Source: CAYFPX01 sp964501915 (GTDB taxonomy: Bacteria > Myxococcota_A > UBA796 > CAJQPC01). From it: DNA of 64,000 nucleotides. The stretch spans positions 1-64,000 of the forward strand of contig CAZCVP010000006.1 in the NCBI GenBank assembly GCA_964501915.1, read 5' to 3'. Made by a program: the position numbers and the translations under genes. How positions within the stretch are numbered: the first letter of the stretch is position 1; each line of letters opens with the position of its first letter. Shown here piece after piece: positions 35,611 through 44,337 of the stretch. A model generated the notes under the pieces. That model was not told the DNA's origin and did no database searches. It saw only the letters and a list, made by a program, of their open reading frames with translations.

Positions 35611-36608
35611 TGCACGCCGAAGAGCTCAGCCTGGATCTTCTCCAGCTCGCCGCGGGCTTCCCTGGAGATCGCCGCCAGGCCCGCTTCGTCCGGGACCTCC
35701 GGGTCCAGGTCGATCTTGCGGTCCACGAAAGCCGTGATCGCGCCGTCGGAGCTGGTCAGGCGGAGCTCGCCGAGGCGCATGGTCTGGTAGTGGGAGCGCA
35801 GCCAGAGGGTCTGGCCCACCAGGATCGGGTCGTAGAGCTCCCGGTGCATGGCGGTGTCGATGACCAGGTCCAGCTCCGGCACCTGCTCGGCGACCAGGCG
35901 GGCCTCCTCGGCGGTGCGGAAGGCGAGCAGGACGAGCAGGTCGACCTGGTCGGCCATCTCCTGCAGGGCCGCCACCGCGGCCTCCACCGGGTCGCCGACC
36001 CGGTAGTCCGGGGTGGGCACGAAGGTGATGTCCTCCCGGGTGATGCCGGTGACGCCGACGCGCAGGCCGTCCTTGTCGAGGATGCGGTAGGGGGCCGGAG
36101 CCGGCCGGCCGTCGGTGGCCGCGACGTTGGCCGAGACCGCCCAACCAGGGGCCTCCTCCAGCTCCTGGAAGCCCGGCAGGTCCTGGAAGGTCACGTTGAT
36201 GGCGTCGAAGCCCGTGGCCTCGATGCCGCGCAGCATCCAGCGGTTCATGACGGGCACGTCCGGGCGCAGCTCGCCGTCGACCCCCATCGAGTCCTCCAGC
36301 CAGTAGCCGCCGTGCAGCACCAGGGTCGGGGTGCTGGGGTTGGCATCGGTCGAAGCCTGGGTGTAGGCGAGCTGACGGGCCAGGGAGCCCCGGGGGCGCT
36401 TGGGGCAGCCGCAGGTCTCGATGCTGCCCTTGTGCTCCCCGCCGTAGAAGACGGCGAGGTCCGCGGGCCAGCGGCTCACCCGCTCCTCCAGGGACCCGGA
36501 GGTCACGAGCTCGGTCTGCTGGACCTCGGGTGGCTCCGGCCGCGGGGCCGCGGTGGTCTCTGGAGGCGCCTCCTTGGGGGCGCAGGCCAGCAGCAGCAGG
36601 AGCGTCAT
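35607..36608 (-). CDS. 5'-nucleotidase/metallophosphatase-like lipoprotein
   Basis: A 333-aa lipoprotein (MTLLLLLAC) of the UshA/SoxB-like calcineurin phosphoesterase superfamily, recognised by GSIETCGCPKRPRGSLARQ, where the CGC...GGLARR pattern marks a periplasmic subgroup linked to multihaem cytochromes, and by INVTFQDL, GVTGITRED and LDLVIDTAMHREL. The first metal motif is unusual (FYGGEHKGS), lacking the usual DxH, so hydrolase activity is uncertain. Coupled to the cytochrome gene by a 4-bp overlap. Confidence 0.65.
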   Translation of the reverse strand: MTLLLLLACAPKEAPPETTAAPRPEPPEVQQTELVTSGSLEERVSRWPADLAVFYGGEHKGSIETCGCPKRPRGSLARQLAYTQASTDANPSTPTLVLHGGYWLEDSMGVDGELRPDVPVMNRWMLRGIEATGFDAINVTFQDLPGFQELEEAPGWAVSANVAATDGRPAPAPYRILDKDGLRVGVTGITREDITFVPTPDYRVGDPVEAAVAALQEMADQVDLLVLLAFRTAEEARLVAEQVPELDLVIDTAMHRELYDPILVGQTLWLRSHYQTMRLGELRLTSSDGAITAFVDRKIDLDPEVPDEAGLAAISREARGELEKIQAELFGVQ

Positions 36609-36630
36609 GACGCGAGGTTAACGGCTCGCC

Positions 36631-37968
36631 ATGCGGAAGTGGCTCGTGTGGTTGGCGCTGGGACTGGCGGTGGCGGTTCACGGCGTCCAGCTCACGGGGC
36701 CGATCTGGGCGAAGGTGCGGGACGCCGGGCACGCGCGGGACTTCGCCAGCTACCACTACGCGGTCGCCGCGGCGGCCGGGGGCGAGGACCCCTACGACGC
36801 CGCCGTGCTGGGGCGGCTGGCCCGGGAGGAGGGCACGCGCCGGTCCGTGCACCCCTTCTTCTACCCGCCGCCGTACCTGCTCACCGTCGCTTGGACCCTG
36901 CCGCTGGAGCTGTCGACGGCCTACCGGACCTGGTACGTGCTCGACAGCCTCTTCCTGCTGGCGGTGCTGCTGGCCCTGATGCGCTGGCTCCCGGCGCGGC
37001 CGATGGTCGGCTTCGCCGCCCTGGTCCTGGTGACCTACAGCCCCATTCCCGACAACCACTGGATGGGCCAGGCGAACCTGCCCGTGCTGGCGCTGGTCTG
37101 CTGGGCGTTCTGGCACGAGCAGCGGGGACGGCTCCGCCTCGCGGGTGCCCTGATGGGCCTCGCAGCGATGATGAAGATGAGCCCTGGGCTGCTCGTGCTC
37201 TGGTGGTTCACCCGCCGCCGCACCTGGCCCGCGGCTGTCTCCGCCTGCGTCACCGCTGTCCTGCTGAGCCTGGCCACCCTGCCCCTGCTCGGCTTCACCG
37301 AGCAGCTCCGCTTCTACACCGAGATCCTGCCCGGCTTCGCCAGCGGCGACTACAACGGCCTGCGGGTCTCCGTCGCCCTGCCGGGCAACCACTCCATCGC
37401 CAACCTGTGGGCACAGGTCTACCCGGCCGGCCGCGAGCTCCACCCCACGGCCCGCGGGCTGTCCAGCCTCACCACCGGGCTGCTGGTGGGGGTCAGCCTG
37501 CTGGTCCTGGTCCTGCGGGCCCGCCGTCGGCCCTTCGACGCCCTCGACCACGCCTGCGCGGCCGGCGCCCTGGTGGCCTGGATGGTGATCGTGCCGGTCT
37601 ACGCCTACGAGCACCACCTCGTGCTGCTGCTGCTGCCGCTGGCGGCGGCGGCACAGGCCCTGTCCTCGCGCCGGCTGCACCCGGCCTGGAGCCTGGCGGT
37701 GGTGCCAGCCTATGCGGCCCTCGCCTGGCCCCTGGGTGCGGTGCGAGCGGCCTCGTCGGAGGTGGGCGGGGTGCTGGGTTGGGGGGTGCAGGAGGCGAAG
37801 TGCTTCGCCATCCTGGTGATCGGCCTGGCCTGCCTGGCTGCTGGTCGAGGCCGCCGCGGGTCTCGTCAGGCCGTGCTCGTCCCGGCCCCGGTGGAGGTGA
37901 CCGCCGCATGCGGCTCGCCCGGCACGTCCTCCGAGATGCGGAAGATGGAGCCCTTCGGCGCGAAGTAG
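36631..37968 (+). CDS. GT87-type polyprenol-linked mannosyltransferase-like membrane protein (DUF2029)
   Basis: A 445-aa polytopic protein with ~10 transmembrane helices. The first periplasmic loop has ARDFASYHYAVAAAAGGEDPYD and HPFFYPPPYLL, characteristic of GT87/DUF2029 glycosyltransferases, which use polyprenyl-phosphate sugars. The C-terminal ~40 residues after LACLAAGRG are hydrophilic, antisense to a small convergent gene, and do not look native. An alternative copy of the last helix segment (SEVGGALQAAKCLAILVIG) occurs at 38313-38390. Confidence 0.75.
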   Translation: MRKWLVWLALGLAVAVHGVQLTGPIWAKVRDAGHARDFASYHYAVAAAAGGEDPYDAAVLGRLAREEGTRRSVHPFFYPPPYLLTVAWTLPLELSTAYRTWYVLDSLFLLAVLLALMRWLPARPMVGFAALVLVTYSPIPDNHWMGQANLPVLALVCWAFWHEQRGRLRLAGALMGLAAMMKMSPGLLVLWWFTRRRTWPAAVSACVTAVLLSLATLPLLGFTEQLRFYTEILPGFASGDYNGLRVSVALPGNHSIANLWAQVYPAGRELHPTARGLSSLTTGLLVGVSLLVLVLRARRRPFDALDHACAAGALVAWMVIVPVYAYEHHLVLLLLPLAAAAQALSSRRLHPAWSLAVVPAYAALAWPLGAVRAASSEVGGVLGWGVQEAKCFAILVIGLACLAAGRGRRGSRQAVLVPAPVEVTAACGSPGTSSEMRKMEPFGAK

Positions 37969-38180
37969 GGACAGCGGCGCCAGTGGCCCGAGGCGGCGAG
38001 GGGACAGTGGGGCCCGGTCGCGGAGTCGATGAGGCCGGCCTCCAGGAGCTGCTGGTCGACCTCGTCTCGGCGCCCCACCTCGCCCATCCGCAGCTCGCAG
38101 TGCTCGTGGCGGACCTCGAAGGCTGCCGCCCCGAGGGTCGTGACCCGCTCGACGACACGCCGGAGATTCAGGCACACCAT
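37866..38180 (-). CDS. small hypothetical protein
   Basis: A 104-aa protein with a strong ribosome site (GGAGG six bases before ATG at 38180). The C-terminal part, HWRRCPYFAPKGSIFRISED, looks like a folded Cys-containing element; the N-terminal part is mixed alpha/beta. I do not recognise the family. Its 3' 103 bp overlap the GT87 gene in antisense, and it sits between two copies of the GT87 3' end, so it probably arrived by insertion or duplication. Confidence 0.5.
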   Translation of the reverse strand: MVCLNLRRVVERVTTLGAAAFEVRHEHCELRMGEVGRRDEVDQQLLEAGLIDSATGPHCPLAASGHWRRCPYFAPKGSIFRISEDVPGEPHAAVTSTGAGTSTA

Positions 38181-38312
38181 TGTCCGCCTCCACGCGATGG
38201 ATCGGGTTGGCCTCCTCCGGGCTTGAGGGGGTTTTCCCCACAGACGAAGGGACTGATCGGGAGGGTACACCTTCCTCTCGCGGGGACCGATGTCCGCGCG
38301 GTGACACCCGGT

Positions 38313-38390
38313 CGCGTCGGAGGTGGGCGGGGCGCTGCAGGCGGCGAAGTGCCTCGCCATCCTGGTGATCGGAGTGACCTGCCTGGCTGC
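38313..38390. repeat. partial duplicate of the GT87 gene 3' end
   Basis: Matches 37753-37841 apart from an 11-bp length difference and a few substitutions; both encode xASEVGG...AAKC(F/L)AILVIGxxCLAA. The copy has no start and is a remnant. Confidence 0.8.
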
Positions 38391-38395
38391 GATCC

Positions 38396-39064
38396 TCAGT
38401 TCGACAGGCGCTCGTGCTCGGGCAGCAGGGCCAGGACCTGGTCGTGGGCGTCCTTCCACAGCGCCCACAGCGTCGTCCGGTCCGCTGGCGGACGGTGGGT
38501 CCGAAGGAGGCCGAGGTCCTCCAGGAAGTCGCTGACGTGGCCGGTGAACCCCGGCTCGCCGAGCAGCGGGTCCCAGAAGCGGAGGTCGTGGTGCGCCTTG
38601 ATCACGCTGGCCACGCAGTCCGGCGTGGCGGCCCTGTCGGCCTGGGGTACCTGGCTGCGGAGCAGCATCTGGACCGCGTCCAGCGGCGGGCCGGTCAGCG
38701 CCATCCGGTGGGCTGCGAGGGTGTGGAGGGACTGCTCGTCGGTGAGGTCGCACTCGGCGATGTCGACGGCGGCGTCCCGGCTCCGTCCCCCGTTGAAGGC
38801 CACCACGTGGTCGGCGGTCGTCGAGGAGAGGGCCTCTTCGTCGTCATCGTCGTCGATGATCTCGAGGTCGCAGGTGTCGCTGTCGTCCTCGTCGTAGAAG
38901 AGGCAGAGGGCTTCGGGAGCCAGGTCCTCGGGCTCCAGGACCTCGAGGGGTGGGCTCAGCCAGGCGTCCGAGGAGGACTTCACCACCATCGCGCCGTCCG
39001 CGGCGGCCGGGTCGTCGACGTCGAAGTCGAGCAGGTCGGTCAGGTCCAGGGCGAGGGAGTCCAT
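38396..39064 (-). CDS. acidic hypothetical protein
   Basis: A 222-aa soluble, strongly acidic protein (DLEIIDDDDDEEAL; 20 or more Asp/Glu in the first 110 residues), with a helical C-terminal half ending LWKDAHDQVLALLPEHERL. No known motif. ATG at 39064. Downstream end abuts the GT87 remnant; 52 bp separate it from the Pro-rich lipoprotein gene on the same strand. Confidence 0.55.
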   Translation of the reverse strand: MDSLALDLTDLLDFDVDDPAAADGAMVVKSSSDAWLSPPLEVLEPEDLAPEALCLFYDEDDSDTCDLEIIDDDDDEEALSSTTADHVVAFNGGRSRDAAVDIAECDLTDEQSLHTLAAHRMALTGPPLDAVQMLLRSQVPQADRAATPDCVASVIKAHHDLRFWDPLLGEPGFTGHVSDFLEDLGLLRTHRPPADRTTLWALWKDAHDQVLALLPEHERLSN

Positions 39065-39116
39065 GGCCCCGGGATCGGATCGCGGCCGCCCGGCATGTAG
39101 CGCTGTGGCGCGGCTT

Positions 39117-39875
39117 TCACTCCGCGGGAGGCGGCTCCGCCGGGGATCCTTCGCCCGGAGGCGGACCTTCACCCGGAGGCGGCGGCGCTCCTTCGACCTC
39201 GCCGGGAACCGGGGCACCTTCGGGGGGCGGGACGCCGTCGGCCGGCGCGGGAGCGGGCACGACGGTGCTCGGATCCGGGAGGCCCGGCTCCTGCTCTGTG
39301 TTGCGCGGCTGGGGCACGGGCAGGGGCTTGGAGCAGTCCAGGGTCACGCCCGACAGGTCGCCTGCGACGGTGATCGGGTTGCCCTGCAGGGGTCCGAACT
39401 GGGGCTCCTCGAGGGTCGGCACGTCGTTGTCGTCCGCGTCCTCGTAGGCCAGCACGACGATCAGCGGAGAGGCGGGCGCCTTGAAGCTGAACTCCCCGGC
39501 TTCGGCCACCTCCACGTTGACCAGTGGAGAGGGTGGTCCGGCGTCCTCGCCTTCCTTCCCGGGGCCGCCGTCCTCGGGCGGGGGCACGAACACGCGCACC
39601 CGGTAGGGCCCCTCGCCTTCCTCGCAGAGCAGGGTGCCGCTGATCGAGAAGGCCTTGGGATCGGCGGCCAGGTCCTCCTGGGCGAACTGGGGGTCCTCCA
39701 GGCCGGGGTCCAGCTCGGGGGCGATGCCACCACCGCCGGGAGCAGGTGCCGCGACGCCGCCCGTGGGGGCGCCGGGCTGGGAGGGTTCCCCGGCGACCGG
39801 GATGTTCTCACCCTCCTGCAGATCGGGCGGGGACTCCGGGCAGCCGAGCATCAGGGTCAGGGGCAGCACGAACAT
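39117..39875 (-). CDS. Pro/Gly-rich lipoprotein with central beta domain
   Basis: A 252-aa lipoprotein: leader MFVLPLTLMLGC, Pro/Gly-rich linker, a central ~110-residue beta domain (FSISGTLLCEEGEG, RVRVFVPPP, EAGEFSFKAPASPLIVVLAYEDADDNDVP) and a C-terminal Pro/Glu/Gly tail. The same three-part plan and the E-A-G-x-F-x-x-x-A-P motif recur in 43558-44328, so the two are paralogues. Likely surface or periplasmic; function unknown. Confidence 0.6.
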   Translation of the reverse strand: MFVLPLTLMLGCPESPPDLQEGENIPVAGEPSQPGAPTGGVAAPAPGGGGIAPELDPGLEDPQFAQEDLAADPKAFSISGTLLCEEGEGPYRVRVFVPPPEDGGPGKEGEDAGPPSPLVNVEVAEAGEFSFKAPASPLIVVLAYEDADDNDVPTLEEPQFGPLQGNPITVAGDLSGVTLDCSKPLPVPQPRNTEQEPGLPDPSTVVPAPAPADGVPPPEGAPVPGEVEGAPPPPGEGPPPGEGSPAEPPPAE

Positions 39876-39878
39876 GAC

Positions 39879-41048
39879 CTACTCCAGCGAGAGGCAGAGG
39901 CTATCAGCATCCAGGGGCAACTCTACCGTCCGGAAGCCGCCACCACCGGTCCAGCCCTCCAGCGCGGTGATCCCGGTCGTGTCCTGGCCGGCGACGACGC
40001 GGCCCAGGCGCTCCCGTGCGAGGTGCACCGCCTCGCCGGCTTCGACGCCCACCCAGCGTCGGCCCATCTTGTGGGCCACGGCGGCGGTGGTGCCCGAGCC
40101 CAGGAAGGCGTCGAGCACGAGGTCACCGGGCCTCGTCGCGAGCTGGAGGCAGCGACGCACGAGGCGCTCCGGCTTCTTGCCCTGCTTGAAGCGCACGCCG
40201 CCCTCGCCGGCGATGCCTTCCCAGGCGATGTCGGTCCAGATGTCCGTCAGGGGACGACTCGCGGTGGGCTCGCCGTCGATCACCGTGACCTGGCGCACGT
40301 AGAACAGGAGCTGCTGGCCGCGGAGCAGGTACTGGGGGTCCTGGCCGTCGCGGTGCACGACGATCACCCGGTCCGGCGCCTCCCGCGAGCGCTCCCGGGC
40401 CTCCAGGGTGGCCCGGCCGGCCTTGGTGTCGCTCACCGGCGCCAGTCGACACACCCGGCTGGCCTGCTCCACGCGCAGGCGGTCCCGGGCTGCCGGGGCC
40501 GGGCAGGTCTTCGCCAGGGACCGCAGGCGCCAGGCGTCCGGGGGGTCCTCCGGGTTCTCCAGCCACAGGCCGTAGGCCCGGTCGGGGGGGCGGGGCACCC
40601 GCAGGGGCTGGCAGACGAGCCGGGCCCGGTCGGCGGCGTACCAGAGCAGGTACTCGGACGCCCGGAAGACGCCGCGGTTGACGGTGCTGAAGGCGGAGGG
40701 CGCGCGGGCCTCGACCGTGATGCGGTTCACCAGCGCCCCGCGCCCGAAGACCCGGTCCAGCTCCACCCGGGCGTAGTCCAGCATGGTGTCGTCGAGCTGG
40801 AGGAAGAGCGACCCCGTGGGGGCCAGCAGCTCCCGGAAGCGCTCGAACCGGGGGCGCATGCTGTCCAGCCAGCCCTCGTGGGGGAAGCGGTCGGCGTAGC
40901 TGGCCCCGCCGCCGTGCCCGCGGCGGCTCTGGCCGGTGTTGTACGGCGGATCGATCCAGACGCACTGGACCTGGCCGGACAGCTCCGGCACCAGCGCGTC
41001 CAGCGCCGGGAGGTTGTCGCCGTGGATCAGCAGGTTCGGGAGGGTCAT
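39879..41048 (-). CDS. orphan site-specific DNA methyltransferase (beta-class, N6-adenine/N4-cytosine)
   Basis: A 389-aa methyltransferase with catalytic motif IV DPPYNTG (33-39) before the SAM-binding motif I DAFLGSGTTAAVAHKMGRRW (about 315-335), the beta-class order found in Type III Mod and orphan adenine methyltransferases. No restriction endonuclease gene is beside it. A target-recognition stretch lies between the two motifs. ATG overlaps the sulfatase-family gene's stop. Confidence 0.88.
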   Translation of the reverse strand: MTLPNLLIHGDNLPALDALVPELSGQVQCVWIDPPYNTGQSRRGHGGGASYADRFPHEGWLDSMRPRFERFRELLAPTGSLFLQLDDTMLDYARVELDRVFGRGALVNRITVEARAPSAFSTVNRGVFRASEYLLWYAADRARLVCQPLRVPRPPDRAYGLWLENPEDPPDAWRLRSLAKTCPAPAARDRLRVEQASRVCRLAPVSDTKAGRATLEARERSREAPDRVIVVHRDGQDPQYLLRGQQLLFYVRQVTVIDGEPTASRPLTDIWTDIAWEGIAGEGGVRFKQGKKPERLVRRCLQLATRPGDLVLDAFLGSGTTAAVAHKMGRRWVGVEAGEAVHLARERLGRVVAGQDTTGITALEGWTGGGGFRTVELPLDADSLCLSLE

Positions 41049-42289
41049 TCCACGTAGCCGAGCACCCGGAGCTGCTCGACGGTGTCCGGATGCAGGGACA
41101 CGCCCTCCATGCTGGTGGTTCCCTCCGGCACCTGCGCGGCCCAGGCCTGGTAGGCGGCGGGCAGACCCTGGTCCGTGGCGAGGGGCTGCTCCTCGGCCGG
41201 GTCGGCCACGAGATCGAAGACCGACCAGATCTGCTTGCGGAAGACCGCCTTGTGGCGACAGTCCTCGGTGTAGGCGATCTGGCCCTCCCGCTGGGAGACC
41301 ATCGGACCCGGCGCCTCCAGGTCGACGGGCCAGCGGTGCTCGATGCCCAGCGACCGGGTGACCAGGTCGGGGAGGGTGGCGAGGCTGACGCAGTCGGTCG
41401 GCAGCTCACGGGGCAGGTTGGCCTTCGGACCGGCGAAGTAGGGCACGTGGGTCAGGGGCTCCCAGACGTGGGTGCCGTGGCCGACCACGTCGTGCTCGCC
41501 GAGCAGCTCCCCGTGGTCGGAGGTCACCACGATCAGGGTGTCCGCCAGGTGGGGGCCCAGGGCGTCGATCAGCTCGCCCACCCGGGCGTCCGTGTCCTCG
41601 ATGACCGCGCGGTAGGCCGCCGAGTAGGCCGGCCGGGCGCCCTCGCGCCGGTTGCGCTTGGGCACGCCGATCTCGAAGCCCAGGCGCTCGTCGAACCACT
41701 CCTGCTCGACGCCGTACTTGAGCTGGGTCGCCTCCGAGGGACGCAGGGGGGAGTGGGGACCGAGCAGGTGGAGGTAGGCGAACTGGCGTCCGGCGCCTTC
41801 GGCGCTCCAGACCCGCTCGATGTGCTTGCGCCACTGCTTGGGCATCGCCCGGTCGGCGGTGCGCCGCCAGGTGTCGAAGCCCTGGTCGAAGCCCAGCTCC
41901 TGCGCCAGGTAGCCGTTGCTGTAGAGCCCGAAGGTCGTGAAGCCGGCCTCGCCGAGCACGCTGGCGAGGGTGGGGACCTCCGGCACCTCGGGGTACTTGC
42001 CGATCCGGGCGCTGGGCAGGTCGAAGCCGTGCTCCCGCACGGACATGCCGGAGAACATGGAGACGACGCTGGGCACGGTCCAGGTCCCGGGGCTCCAGGC
42101 CCGCTCGACGCTCCAGCCTTCGCTGGCGATGGCGTCCAGGCGCGGTGTGTCCGCCTCGGCCAGGGCGTCGGTGCGCAGGGTGTCGACGACGATGACGACG
42201 GCGTGGCGGGGTGGGACCCGCGGCGGTGGGGGCGGCTCTTCGGGGGCGGCGGGCTCCGAGGAGCAGGCCAGCAGGAGGAGTGCGAGCAT
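41045..42289 (-). CDS. alkaline-phosphatase-superfamily (sulfatase-like) lipoprotein
   Basis: A 414-aa lipoprotein (MLALLLLAC). Metal-site segments: VIVVDTLRTDAL and VVTSDHGELLGEHDVVGHG. At the nucleophile position it has GTWTVPSVVS, with Thr instead of Cys/Ser, as in the protein at 26718-28052 (about 30% similar by eye). Sulfatase activity needing formylglycine is therefore unlikely; a phosphotransferase or phosphodiesterase is favoured. Coupled by overlap to the DNA methyltransferase gene. Confidence 0.78.
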   Translation of the reverse strand: MLALLLLACSSEPAAPEEPPPPPRVPPRHAVVIVVDTLRTDALAEADTPRLDAIASEGWSVERAWSPGTWTVPSVVSMFSGMSVREHGFDLPSARIGKYPEVPEVPTLASVLGEAGFTTFGLYSNGYLAQELGFDQGFDTWRRTADRAMPKQWRKHIERVWSAEGAGRQFAYLHLLGPHSPLRPSEATQLKYGVEQEWFDERLGFEIGVPKRNRREGARPAYSAAYRAVIEDTDARVGELIDALGPHLADTLIVVTSDHGELLGEHDVVGHGTHVWEPLTHVPYFAGPKANLPRELPTDCVSLATLPDLVTRSLGIEHRWPVDLEAPGPMVSQREGQIAYTEDCRHKAVFRKQIWSVFDLVADPAEEQPLATDQGLPAAYQAWAAQVPEGTTSMEGVSLHPDTVEQLRVLGYVE

Positions 42290-42360
42290 CGAAGGGCATT
42301 AATGCGATGGCCGCTCATCGCCCGCTACTGGCGGCGGTGAGGTGGGGTTAGGGATCCGCC

Positions 42361-43527
42361 ATGGCGACCATGACCGCCCTTACCTTCGACCGCTCGCGCG
42401 AAGAGTGGGACGCCTCGACTGGCCTCGTGAAGGAGCAGGTCGAAGTCCCCACCATCGACGATCCGGGTGACACCGATCGGTCCCAGGTCATCTTGAGGGT
42501 CCGCTACGCCGGCTTCTGTGGGTCCGACCGCGGCATCTGGTGGCGCAAGGCCTTCGGCGACATGATCCTCGGGTCCCTGGACCGGGAGGGCCGCGACAAG
42601 CGCATCGTCGGGCACGAATTCCTGGGTGAGATCGTCGAGGTCGGCGCCCGGGTGCCCCTCAAGCACGGGCTGAAGGTCGGCGACATCGTCTCGGCGGAGA
42701 GCCACATCGTCTGCGGGGCCTGTCACCAGTGCCGCATGGGCGAATTCCACGTCTGCAGCCGCGACAAGATCATCGGCATCAGCACCGACGGTTGCTTCGC
42801 CGAGTACATCAAGCTGCCCGCCAAGAACCTCTGGCCCACGAACCTGGACCGCATCCGACCGGAGGTGGGCGCCGTCCAGGAGCCCTTCGGCAACGCGGTG
42901 CATGCCTGCCAGGCCACCGATCTGCGGGGCAAGTCGGTGGTCATCAACGGCTGCGGCACCATCGGGCTCTTCGCGGTGCTGATCGCTCGCGGCATGGGCG
43001 CGAGCACCATCATCGGCGTGGAGATCGACCCCCACCACGCCTCGCTGGCTCGACGGCTCGGCTGCGACCACGTGCTCACCCCGAGCCCCTCCTCCCCCGA
43101 CCGGCCCTGGGCCTCCGACCCGGCGCTGACCGCCCGGATCCGCGAGCTGACCGACGGCCTCGGTGCCGACGTGGCCCTGGAGATGGCCGGTCACAACAGC
43201 GCCCTGAACAACTCGCTGAGGAGCGTGCGCCGAGGCGGTCACGTCGTGGCCTTCGGCATCCGGAGCGGCGACGCGGTCATCGAAGACGCCCACTGCCTCG
43301 TCCTGGACGGCCTGCACCTCCACGGCATCGTCGGGCGGCGGCTGTGGGGCACCTGGGAGATCACCCGGAACCTGCTGGAGAACCACTCCAACGGCATCCA
43401 CGACGCCATCTGGGAGGTCATCCTCAACCGGGGCGAGGGCCCCCTGGTGTCGCTGGCGGACTGGGAGGCCGAGTCCTTCGAGCGGGTCATCCGCCGGTTC
43501 CCCAAGCCCGTGATCCGGATCGCCTGA
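42361..43527 (+). CDS. zinc-dependent medium-chain dehydrogenase (threonine/polyol dehydrogenase-like)
   Basis: A 388-aa MDR enzyme. Catalytic zinc ligands are in YAGFCGSD and GHEFLGEIVEVG; the structural zinc lobe is CGACHQCRMGEFHVC; the NAD-binding motif is NGCGTIGLFAVLIARGMGA. The lobe-to-FAEYIKLPAKNLW region resembles L-threonine 3-dehydrogenase. The alpha-oxoamine synthase at 61653 would be its natural partner in threonine breakdown, but they are 18 kb apart, so the substrate remains open. Confidence 0.82.
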   Translation: MATMTALTFDRSREEWDASTGLVKEQVEVPTIDDPGDTDRSQVILRVRYAGFCGSDRGIWWRKAFGDMILGSLDREGRDKRIVGHEFLGEIVEVGARVPLKHGLKVGDIVSAESHIVCGACHQCRMGEFHVCSRDKIIGISTDGCFAEYIKLPAKNLWPTNLDRIRPEVGAVQEPFGNAVHACQATDLRGKSVVINGCGTIGLFAVLIARGMGASTIIGVEIDPHHASLARRLGCDHVLTPSPSSPDRPWASDPALTARIRELTDGLGADVALEMAGHNSALNNSLRSVRRGGHVVAFGIRSGDAVIEDAHCLVLDGLHLHGIVGRRLWGTWEITRNLLENHSNGIHDAIWEVILNRGEGPLVSLADWEAESFERVIRRFPKPVIRIA

Positions 43528-43557
43528 GGGGCCTGCGCCCGTCTTGACGGACCTGCA

Positions 43558-44328
43558 GTGGCCGTGGGAGGGTACCCGCCCACCCGGACCTCCAAGGGGG
43601 GGGCGAGGCCCCGGTTGAGCCGCGGGACCCGGGGGCGGGCCGGGGCCCGGGGACGGGGTGGCCCCACCCCCCCCCAACCCCCGACGGCCGGCGTGGGCGG
43701 CGAACCGCCCGCCCCCGGCGAGCCCGGTGCACAGGGCGGGGTCGGCGGGGCCCCCGTCACGCCCGGAGGCCTGGCGGGCGCCGAAGGGGGCGTCGCTCCG
43801 CCGCCGGTTCCCGGCGAGGGCTTCGCCAAGCTCATCGCCGCCGGCCAGGAGACGGTGACCATCCACGGCTCGCTCCAGGGTCAGACCGAGGCCATCGTCG
43901 ACTTCGTGGTCGACGGCGAGGGCAGCGGTCCCCAGGTCATCCACACCGAGCTGGTGGAGGGCGGCGCCTTCGAGCTGACCGCTCCGGCGACCTACGAGCA
44001 CGAGATCTACGTCGCGGCCCTGATCGACGCCGAGGGGGACGGGCCGAGTCCCGACGACCAGGAGGGCTTCGGCCTGAAGCCCTTCCGCCTCGACGGCTCC
44101 GACGTGACCCTCGTCGTCACCTTCGACGAGCGCCCGGGCTGGGCCGACGACATCTTCAAGCCCCTCGAGGGGGGCCTGCCGCCGGGCCAGGCGCCGCCGG
44201 CCGCGGTGCCACCTGCCCAGGAGGTCCCGGCGGACGGCGAGGCCGCACCGGCTGGCGGCGGACCCCCGACCGGCGACGCACGGCCCGCGGAGGGGTCGGC
44301 GCCGCCCGAGGCGCCTCCAGGGGGCTGA
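43558..44328 (+). CDS. Pro/Gly-rich exported protein, paralogue of 39117-39875; 5' end unreliable
   Basis: The central domain (VTIHGSLQGQTEAIVDFVV, EGGAFELTAPATYEHEIYVAALIDAEGDGP) and the Pro/Gly tails mirror the lipoprotein at 39117-39875. A leader peptide is expected but missing: the first ~45 codons are Arg/Gly/Pro-rich and come from a region of long G and C runs (about 43595-43680) resembling the artefacts at 23.0-23.7 kb. The given start is therefore only a limit. Function unknown. Confidence 0.5.
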   Translation: MAVGGYPPTRTSKGGARPRLSRGTRGRAGARGRGGPTPPQPPTAGVGGEPPAPGEPGAQGGVGGAPVTPGGLAGAEGGVAPPPVPGEGFAKLIAAGQETVTIHGSLQGQTEAIVDFVVDGEGSGPQVIHTELVEGGAFELTAPATYEHEIYVAALIDAEGDGPSPDDQEGFGLKPFRLDGSDVTLVVTFDERPGWADDIFKPLEGGLPPGQAPPAAVPPAQEVPADGEAAPAGGGPPTGDARPAEGSAPPEAPPGG

Positions 44329-44337
44329 CAGCGGCGC

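Noticed and set aside
35454..38897. 1147-codon open frame on the plus strand
   Set aside because: It is a high-GC shadow: antisense to the cytochrome and metallophosphatase genes and in the wrong frame of the GT87 gene.
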